A stretch of DNA of 33,126 nt from CAYLLT01 sp964591605. GTDB taxonomy: Bacteria > Planctomycetota > Phycisphaerae > UBA1845 > PWPN01. Below the pieces are notes generated by a model, which was not told the DNA's origin, made no database searches, and saw only the letters and a list, made by a program, of their open reading frames with translations. The stretch is taken from positions 1-33,126 of the forward strand of contig CAZQEN010000038.1 of assembly GCA_964591605.1 (NCBI GenBank), in the 5' to 3' direction. Positions 14,980 to 21,104 of this stretch are shown here, in pieces; positions within the stretch are counted from its first letter, which is position 1, and the number at the start of each line of letters is the position of its first letter. Both the position numbers and the translations under genes were made by a program.

Positions 14980-15001
14980 GAGGCCGGCTGGAGAGGTGGA
15001 C

Positions 15002-15343
15002 ATGAGACCCCGTTTCATCACCGGAATCGTTTGTGCGGCACTGCTGATCGGCCTGCTGACCCCGTTCGCCGCGGCCTGCCCCAACTGCGTCGATACCATC
15101 TCGGCCGACGCCTCCACCGGCAGCCCTGGCACCACCGGCAACATGGCCGGCGGCATCGGCGGCAGCATGGCCGCCGGCTACTACTACAGCATCCTCTTCA
15201 TGCTCACGATGCTCTTCACCGTCACCGGCATCTTCGTCTACGTCGTCTACCGAAACGCCCGGGCCGCCACGCAGATGACTGACCCGCAATCGGTCATCGC
15301 CGCGCCATCTGATGGGCCTCGTACCGGGCAATTTCCTCTTTGA
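15002..15343 (+). CDS. Small exported/membrane CPNC protein
   Basis: This 113-residue protein has an N-terminal hydrophobic signal (about 6-26, ending FAAA) directly followed by CPNC, and a second hydrophobic segment (about 60-83, YYYSILFMLTMLFTVTGIFV). The mature N-terminus would carry a CxxC pair outside the membrane, anchored by one helix. Such small CPNC proteins are familiar in planctomycetes, but I know of no assigned function; a redox, metal or haem-handling role is conceivable. The start follows GGAGAGG and the promoter at 14950. Its 3' end overlaps the minus-strand gene below by 50 bases. Confidence 0.75.
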   Translation: MRPRFITGIVCAALLIGLLTPFAAACPNCVDTISADASTGSPGTTGNMAGGIGGSMAAGYYYSILFMLTMLFTVTGIFVYVVYRNARAATQMTDPQSVIAAPSDGPRTGQFPL

Positions 15344-15494
15344 ACTGATTGATCAGTCGTTTGAGCGAGATCATGGAAAGACGGCGAAGCCGGCCTTCCC
15401 CGCCTCCGCCGGCGCGCAGCGCCTCGTAGCGCGCCTCCAGCCGGGCGAGCTTCAGCCGCGTGTTGGCAACCTCGCGTTCGTTCTTCAGTTCCAC
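15294..15494 (-). CDS. Small helical protein downstream of the DUF6932-like gene
   Basis: This 66-residue protein is predicted to be mostly helical and charged (ELKNEREVANTRLKLARLEARYEAL, then a short Gly-rich turn, then SMISLKRLINQFKEEIARYE), which suggests a coiled-coil hairpin. I do not recognise the family. The GTG start at 15494 has GAGGTGA six bases upstream and lies within the last ten bases of the preceding gene, so the two are translationally coupled. Coupling to a nucleotidyltransferase-like gene suggests a two-part system, for example enzyme and partner, but this is inference. Confidence 0.65.
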   Translation of the reverse strand: MELKNEREVANTRLKLARLEARYEALRAGGGGEGRLRRLSMISLKRLINQFKEEIARYEAHQMARR

Positions 15495-15889
15495 TCGATC
15501 ACCTCGATCATGCCCTTCGCCGACCCGTAACGATCGCTGGAAAAGGTCAGGTCCGTCAGTTCGCTGAAGTCCTCCGGGCCGACCAGGGCAATCTCCAGGA
15601 AGGGCACACCTCTGAGCAACTCCTCTTCCGCCGCGGCGTCCACCCCCGAGTCTGAGGCCAGTAGCACGCAATCCACGTCGTTCGGTTCAATTATATCCGT
15701 GACGAAGCTGCCATTCAAAACGATTCGCTGCACGCCAGCCCGTTTTGCGAGATCGACCATCCAGTAGATCGATTCCATCTGCACGCGCCGCAACTCGGAT
15801 TCACGTCCGAACCGAGTTTCGATCTCCGCCAGCGTGGCTGGGTGAATGCCGGGAGGTAGATAGCCGGAATCATCAAAGAATGGAATCAT
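15485..15889 (-). CDS. DUF6932-like nucleotidyltransferase-fold protein
   Basis: This 134-residue protein begins MIPFFDDSGYLPPGIHPATL, the characteristic opening of DUF6932-type proteins. A nucleotidyltransferase-like core follows: VLNGSFVTDIIEPNDVDCVLL contains the GS motif and the D-x-D metal-binding pattern, and FLEIALVGPEDF comes later. Members are small predicted nucleotidyltransferases, often coded with a partner, and may act like MNT-type toxin-antitoxin proteins; the target is unknown. I use ATG 15889 because the family begins there. A GTG at 15973 would add 28 residues and overlap the phosphatase stop. Neither start has a good ribosome site. Confidence 0.7.
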   Translation of the reverse strand: MIPFFDDSGYLPPGIHPATLAEIETRFGRESELRRVQMESIYWMVDLAKRAGVQRIVLNGSFVTDIIEPNDVDCVLLASDSGVDAAAEEELLRGVPFLEIALVGPEDFSELTDLTFSSDRYGSAKGMIEVIEWN

Positions 15890-15959
15890 ACGCTGGGCGT
15901 TTGACACGACCGCCTGTGTGATGGCAGATCGTCTGCTTTGATGCCAATGCCGTTCCTGC

Positions 15960-17225
15960 TTAGCTGCCGACACGTTTGATGAGCACGGCCGTCAGGTCGT
16001 CGAGCTGAGGCGTGCCGCCGGAGAAGGCGAGCACGTCCTGGTAAATGGCCTTGATCAGCTCCGCGCACGGCAGGCCGCGGTGGCGGTGGATCGCTTCGCC
16101 CAGGCGGGCCTCGCCGTACTGCTCGCCGTCGCCGCGGCTCCACTCCAGGAATCCGTCCGTCAGCAGCACGAAGATATCGCCCGGCTGCATGTGGATCGGC
16201 TCGCCAGCATCCACTTCTGCCTCGCGCAGGATGCCCATGGGCATGCCGGTGGTGGGGAAAGGCTCCATCTGCCCACTGGCCGCCCGGTAAAGCAGGATCG
16301 GCCCCTGGCCCGCGCTCACGTAGTCGATCCGGTGGGCGGCGGCATCGAGTGTTCCGAAACAGATGGTGACAAAGCGGTCGTCGGGCAGGTCGTCGTGCAG
16401 CAGCCGGTTGACCCGCGATGCCGATGCGGCCAGGTCGCGCCCGCCCGCGTCGGCCAGCGCCCGCAGCAGCGAGCGGCACTGGGCCACGATCAGGGCCGGA
16501 CCGATCCCGTGCCCCGTCGCGTCGGCGATCATGAACCCCAGCAGGCTCTCGTGCTCGGCCGCAAAAAAATCGTAGAGGTCTCCACCCGTCTGGTCGGCTG
16601 CCTGGTTCCAGCCGGCCACGTCGTAGCCGTCCACCCGCGGGTCCTGCTCGGGCAGAAGCTGCTGCTGGATCTGCCGGGCAACTTTCAGGTCACGCTCGAG
16701 CCGGCGCTTCTCTGCCTCGGCGTCGAGCAGCATCTGCCGTTTGATGGCAATGCCCGTGAACGACCCCAGCGCGCCCGCGACGAGGATGTCGTTCTGGTTG
16801 AATTCGCCGTGCAGCTTGTTGAGCACCTGCAGCACGCCGATGAGCTGGCCGTCGGGAGCGGTGATCGGCAGCGTGAGCAGATTGCGCGTCCGGTAGCCGG
16901 TCCTGAGGTCGACCTCACGGTTGAACCGCGAGTCGGTGTAGGCATCGGGCACGTGCACGATCTGGCGCGTCCGGGCCGCCTCGCCGGCGATCCCCTTGTC
17001 GATCGAGAAGCGGATCTGCCCCGTGCCGGTGGCAACGGTGCTGTAGAGCTCCTTCGTCGCGGCGTCGTAGAGGAAAATCGTGGCCCGTTCGCAGTCGAGG
17101 GCGGCCCGCCCGGCGTTCTCGATCGCGTGCAACAGCGGATCGAGCTCGAACGTCTCCCCGATGCGACGGGCAACGTCGATGAGGATCGCCAGATCGTGTT
17201 CAGCATCCGCGCGTGCGTCGGCCAT
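15960..17225 (-). CDS. GAF domain PP2C (SpoIIE-type) phosphatase
   Basis: This 421-residue cytoplasmic protein has a GAF domain (about 12-160), a short coiled coil (165-192, ending RQIQQQLLP) and a SpoIIE/RsbU-type PP2C phosphatase domain (about 198-418). Metal-binding acidic residues are visible in GGDLYD (Asp216), IADATGHGIGPAL (Asp235), LTDGFLEW and DDLTAVLIK. RsbU-type enzymes dephosphorylate STAS anti-anti-sigma factors, while others oppose Ser/Thr kinases. No STAS or RsbW gene is in the window, so the Hanks kinase at 13462 or a distant partner-switch is the candidate target. I start at ATG 17225, since a TTG at 17246 has no ribosome site. The 131 bases before it show no gene. Confidence 0.92.
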   Translation of the reverse strand: MADARADAEHDLAILIDVARRIGETFELDPLLHAIENAGRAALDCERATIFLYDAATKELYSTVATGTGQIRFSIDKGIAGEAARTRQIVHVPDAYTDSRFNREVDLRTGYRTRNLLTLPITAPDGQLIGVLQVLNKLHGEFNQNDILVAGALGSFTGIAIKRQMLLDAEAEKRRLERDLKVARQIQQQLLPEQDPRVDGYDVAGWNQAADQTGGDLYDFFAAEHESLLGFMIADATGHGIGPALIVAQCRSLLRALADAGGRDLAASASRVNRLLHDDLPDDRFVTICFGTLDAAAHRIDYVSAGQGPILLYRAASGQMEPFPTTGMPMGILREAEVDAGEPIHMQPGDIFVLLTDGFLEWSRGDGEQYGEARLGEAIHRHRGLPCAELIKAIYQDVLAFSGGTPQLDDLTAVLIKRVGS

Positions 17226-17356
17226 GCCGCTCAGGCTAACCGACAACGCGACTCAGCGGAAGAAGATTCGCGTTCCGGCCGTTTCATCCGCCGAAAACCG
17301 GCCGCGGCAAGGCCCGATAAATCCCGGCGGAGATCCGCCTCCGCCCTGAACGTCAA

Positions 17357-19429
17357 TTAGAAGCAGTTGGGAGCCGGCGGACTGTTCGGGCCGTTCGCGC
17401 AGTTGAGCCACACCGCCACATCGCCCGAATCCACGTCCGAGTCTCCATCGCAATCGGAGGGCAGGCACTCGCCCGACGCAGGCACCGACATCGGCGTCAG
17501 GCACGACTGGATGTAACCGAAATCCGTCGCATCCACGTCGCCGTCGATATCCACGTCGCCCGGCGTTCGCACCGCCAGGTCGATCACGAGCTGCTGCGGG
17601 TCGTTGCTGGCCGCCGGATCGACGACCGTGATCGTAGCGATGTGGTGCCCGCCGGCCAGCGAAGCGGTGTCGTACGTGATTGTGTGCGTGTTGGACTCGT
17701 CGGAACTCGCCCCCGAGCCCGGCGCGACGCTCAGCCAGCCCGCATCGTCGGAGACGGTGTAGTTCAACATCATCCGGAGGACGGAAGTCTCGTTTCCGAC
17801 GCTGAACGTATCGGCCGCCAGCGACTCGCCCGCCAGGATCGTGCGGTTGATGATCGTGGGATCCAGCACGATCAGCGGCGGCTGCCCATTGATCACCAAG
17901 TCATACCGTACGACATCCCCGGCCAGGACCTTCAGCGTCGTGCCGAGGGTGCCCACACCGGATTTGCTGGCACTGGCCGAATAGCTCGTCCCCGCCGCCG
18001 TCGCCGGGATCAGTGTGACCGTGTAGTACCCGTTGCCATCCGTTCTCACCGACGGCTGCCCGGAGCCCGTCACGGTCACTGTGGCATCATCGACATACTG
18101 CCCGCTGACCGCGTCGCGCACGCGGCCCCACAGCGTCCCCTCCGTCGCCGTCGCCGGGTCGCGCCACGGCATCGTCGGCGTCGGCACCACGCTCGTATAG
18201 AGGTTGGTCGGCAGGTACGACGTGAACCAGGTCGTGTCCGTCGTCCAGGGGTCGGACGCCGGACTCTCACAAACGGTCTCCGTCGCCCGCAGCCCCGAGT
18301 AAGAGTAGTTCACCACCCCGTCGACATCAGGTTTCCCATATGCATACTGCATCTGCGTGACGCTGTTCTCGAAGCTGTTGAGATACGTCGCCTGACCGGC
18401 AAACCAGTGGCGGGCGTAACTCCAGCAGCTCGAGCGATCGACCCAGCTCCGGAACATCGTCACCTGCGAGCTGCAGTGCTCACGCTTGTAGTTCATCGGA
18501 ATCGCCGCATCCAGCCAGCCCCGGGCCATCCACTGCTCCCAGTTCTGATGCAGCGTGTACGCATCCGTGCTCGTGAAGCTCCCGCACGCGGGCGCGCTTC
18601 CGAAACAGATCAGGTCCGCCGTGTGCCGCAGCGGCTGGCGCGGGTTCGTGCGGATCGTCGGAATCTCCGCCCGGCACCGGCGCACCAGCTCGTCGATCGT
18701 CCGCCGCCGGAAATTGTTCCAGTTCGTGTTCCCGGTGGGCGGAGGGGTGACGCTCGTGTTGTAGATCCGTTTGTACCGCTCCAGCCCCGAGTTGGCGTAG
18801 CTCGTGTCGGACGGATAGCCCGCGTTGGTCACCGTGTACCGGACGTAGTCCCAGTTGATGCCGTCGATCTCGTAGTTCGTCACCAGCTCGCGGACGATGC
18901 TGACCAGATATTCCTGGGCGTCCGGGCTGCCCGGATCCAGCACGTACACCCCGTCCACCGGCGCGATCGTTCCCATCGAGCCCTGCGGCACCATCAGGTA
19001 CTCGGGATGCGCCGCCAGAAACGCGTTCCCGCTCGGCGGCCACGAGCTCGAGACCCGGTACGTCACCAGCCACGCATGCACTTCGATCCCGTTCTCGTGG
19101 GCTTTCTGGCACAGGTAGGCCAGCGGATCCAGACTGGTGGGGCTGATGTCGGCCGCCTTGGGCACGATCACCGAGTTCCAGTAGGCCCCGTGCCCGCCGC
19201 CCACATTGTCGTGGTAGGCCAGCACCTCGGCGATGATCGCGTTGTATCGCCCGGCCACGCAGCGGCTGACCAGCGTATCGATCTGGCTCGTGCTCTTGTA
19301 GCCGGCATGGAACGCATCGGCCCAGATCGCCCGGAACTGCGCCTGACCCCAGGCCGGCGACAACCAGGCCAGCAGAACGCTCGCCGCCTGAAGCAGGGAT
19401 CCCCTTGAGAATATGACAGTGGTGGCCAT
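17357..19429 (-). CDS. Secreted GH10-like (DUF187) hydrolase with BACON and dockerin-like tail
   Basis: This 691-residue protein has a signal peptide (1 to about 30, ending AWGQA). Residues 31-420 form a glycosyl-hydrolase-like 10 (DUF187) barrel: FRAIWADAFHAGYKS, YNAIIAEVLAYHDN, GIEVHAWLVTYR, DGINWDYVRYT and AIPMNYKREH are its typical strands. A carboxypeptidase-regulatory-like beta domain follows (about 428-510), then a BACON-like domain (518-620), then a dockerin-like tail (624-691, GDVDIDGDVDATDFGYIQ). DUF187 proteins are thought to cleave polysaccharides or peptidoglycan-linked glycans. The BACON and dockerin-like parts match the GH25 protein encoded upstream, 50 bases away, so both probably share the promoter at 20930-20962 and the same location on or outside the cell. 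Confidence 0.88.
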   Translation of the reverse strand: MATTVIFSRGSLLQAASVLLAWLSPAWGQAQFRAIWADAFHAGYKSTSQIDTLVSRCVAGRYNAIIAEVLAYHDNVGGGHGAYWNSVIVPKAADISPTSLDPLAYLCQKAHENGIEVHAWLVTYRVSSSWPPSGNAFLAAHPEYLMVPQGSMGTIAPVDGVYVLDPGSPDAQEYLVSIVRELVTNYEIDGINWDYVRYTVTNAGYPSDTSYANSGLERYKRIYNTSVTPPPTGNTNWNNFRRRTIDELVRRCRAEIPTIRTNPRQPLRHTADLICFGSAPACGSFTSTDAYTLHQNWEQWMARGWLDAAIPMNYKREHCSSQVTMFRSWVDRSSCWSYARHWFAGQATYLNSFENSVTQMQYAYGKPDVDGVVNYSYSGLRATETVCESPASDPWTTDTTWFTSYLPTNLYTSVVPTPTMPWRDPATATEGTLWGRVRDAVSGQYVDDATVTVTGSGQPSVRTDGNGYYTVTLIPATAAGTSYSASASKSGVGTLGTTLKVLAGDVVRYDLVINGQPPLIVLDPTIINRTILAGESLAADTFSVGNETSVLRMMLNYTVSDDAGWLSVAPGSGASSDESNTHTITYDTASLAGGHHIATITVVDPAASNDPQQLVIDLAVRTPGDVDIDGDVDATDFGYIQSCLTPMSVPASGECLPSDCDGDSDVDSGDVAVWLNCANGPNSPPAPNCF

Positions 19430-19479
19430 ATCTGCAGAGTCCGGTTGACAGAGAGACTGCCGTTCCGCCGCTCCGAGGA

Positions 19480-20838
19480 CTATGAACAGCCGGGCGACGG
19501 TGGATTTCCCGGCCCATTGGCGCAGTTGATCCATCGGGTCACGTCTACGGCATCCACGTCGCCGTCCTCATCGCAGTCGGCCGGAAGGCAGGCCTGCGAG
19601 GCGGGAACGTTGGTGGGGGTCAGGCAGGCCTGAATCACGCCGAAATCGGTCAAATCCACGTCCTGATCGAGATCGACGTCTCCGGGAATCCAGACTTTCA
19701 GGCTCACCCCGATCTGCTGGGGGCTGTTGAGCGCTCCGGCCGCCGTGACCGTGATCGTGCCCGCGTACTGGCCGACGGACAGCGAGCTGGTCGAGTAGTT
19801 GACCGTGTGCGTATTCGCGGCGCCGCTGCTCGCACCCGATGCCGGCGCGATCCCGGTGATCCACGACGTGCTCTCCGAAATCGAATAGTTCAGCGTGGTG
19901 CGCGGGATGCTCGTGTCGTTCGCCACCGTGAACGTGTCAGAGGTCAGATTGTTCCCCAGCACGACCGAGCGGGTCAGCGAGGTCGGATCGAGAATGATGA
20001 GCGGCGGGGCGGGTCCGATCACGTAATTCTGCATCTGCGCCGCCGTCCCGTTGAAGAGATTCTGGTCGATGCGGCTCAGGCTCACGCCGGGGATGCCCGT
20101 GGTGGAGCAGTACTGCCAGAACGTCCAGGCGGACCAGATCCCATCCGGATTCGACCCCGGCGGGTTGGCCGTCTGCGGGTCGGACGGGCATGTCCAGTTC
20201 GCCAGCCACAGCGTGCGCGCCGCCAGCGACGGGCTTCCACCGTTCAGGTAGTTGACGGCGTAATTCGTGTTGCAGTAGATCATCGGCTCGACACCGGTCT
20301 GCTGCTCGACGGCGTCCATCCAGGCGTTGGCCCAGTTGGCCAGATTATTGGCCCCGACCGGCACCTGCCCGCCGTGCTCCTCCAGATCCAGCACCGGCCG
20401 CAGGTACCCCGGCCCCAGAAAATTCGTGCCGAAATACTGCGTGGCATACTGCACGAACGCGTCGGCCTCTGTCTGCGGGCTGCGGATGCTCGGCCTGGCG
20501 TAGTGGTACACGCCAACCGTCAGTCCCGCCGCGCGGGCCCGGCTCACGTTCACTCCGCAGGTCGGGTCCGGGTCGCCGTGATGGTCCGTTTCCACGCCGG
20601 GGATGCTGTAATGCGTGCAGCGGATGAAGGCGAAGCTGCGGCCGGCCGCCGCAACCGCATTCCAGTTCGCCTGCGACATCCCCGAGGAGCCCTGCCAGTA
20701 CGAAACGTCCACGCCGAGGGGCCGCTGGGCCAGGACGGCGGTGGGGCAGATGCTGGCCGCCAGAAAGACGGTCAGGGCCGTCTGGGCACAACCGGCGGCC
20801 ACCCCAACACGCCGAATGGCCGCGTAAGTCTGCAGCAT
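19480..20838 (-). CDS. Secreted GH25 lysozyme with BACON and dockerin-like tail
   Basis: This 452-residue protein has a signal peptide (1 to about 37, ending AVLA). A GH25 muramidase domain follows (about 40-270) with GVDVSYWQG (Asp44), YHYARP, and the catalytic acidic cluster VLDLEEHG (Asp151, Glu153). WTFWQYCSTTGIPGVSLSRI closes the barrel. GH25 enzymes cut the MurNAc-GlcNAc bond of peptidoglycan. A BACON-like domain (about 278-380) and a dockerin-like tail (385-452) are paralogous to those of the GH10-like protein downstream. I chose ATG 20838 because it opens directly on the signal peptide and lies about 90 bases below a good promoter; longer in-frame starts would cross that promoter. Confidence 0.9.
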   Translation of the reverse strand: MLQTYAAIRRVGVAAGCAQTALTVFLAASICPTAVLAQRPLGVDVSYWQGSSGMSQANWNAVAAAGRSFAFIRCTHYSIPGVETDHHGDPDPTCGVNVSRARAAGLTVGVYHYARPSIRSPQTEADAFVQYATQYFGTNFLGPGYLRPVLDLEEHGGQVPVGANNLANWANAWMDAVEQQTGVEPMIYCNTNYAVNYLNGGSPSLAARTLWLANWTCPSDPQTANPPGSNPDGIWSAWTFWQYCSTTGIPGVSLSRIDQNLFNGTAAQMQNYVIGPAPPLIILDPTSLTRSVVLGNNLTSDTFTVANDTSIPRTTLNYSISESTSWITGIAPASGASSGAANTHTVNYSTSSLSVGQYAGTITVTAAGALNSPQQIGVSLKVWIPGDVDLDQDVDLTDFGVIQACLTPTNVPASQACLPADCDEDGDVDAVDVTRWINCANGPGNPPSPGCS

Positions 20839-20929
20839 GACACAGGGCTCCCGGGAGTCTCGAACAACAGGCTGTCCGCGGCTCGGCGATACGCGGATGA
20901 AAATGCAGACAGGCCCTATCTCCGCGACA

Positions 20930-20962
20930 TTATATAATACGCGGCCTGGCCGATGATTGCAA
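20930..20962 (-). promoter_or_regulatory. Promoter of the GH25/GH10-like pair, with TTATATAA
   Basis: On the minus strand TTGCAA (20957-20962), a 17-nt spacer and TATTAT (20934-20939) form a strong sigma70-type promoter. The self-complementary octamer TTATATAA occupies 20930-20937. A shifted TATAAT is also readable at 20929-20934. The start codon lies 92 bases from the octamer. GCGGAG follows on the minus strand at 20920-20925, a motif that recurs in the other leaders of this island. Confidence 0.65.
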
Positions 20963-21060
20963 CAATCCGACACTCGGGAACACCGTGGGAGCTGGCAATT
21001 CTTCCGGGATATGGGTTCACAGGAGTTCCGATCCTCGCCCGGCAGGGCGCACGATGGTTG

Positions 21061-21081
21061 CCAGGGACTTTGAGTCCCTGG
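21061..21081. terminator. Hairpin downstream of the 963-residue GH10-like gene
   Basis: CCAGGGACT (21061-21069) and AGTCCCTGG (21073-21081) are perfectly inverted with a TTG loop, 24 bases past the stop codon of the minus-strand gene. It lacks a T-run in either direction, so it may be a repeat element serving as a transcript end. The rest of 20839-21104 holds only the promoter above. Confidence 0.5.
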
Positions 21082-21104
21082 AAAGACGCCCACCAGCCCT
21101 TGCG

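Noticed and set aside
14978..15001. Upstream ATG for the CPNC protein
   Set aside because: It overlaps the -10 box TATCAT, and it would place eight extra residues before the signal peptide. ATG 15002 has a proper ribosome site.
17642..19408. 588-codon plus-strand open frame opposite the GH10-like gene
   Set aside because: Arg/Val/Pro-rich shadow of a gene with signal peptide and several recognisable domains.
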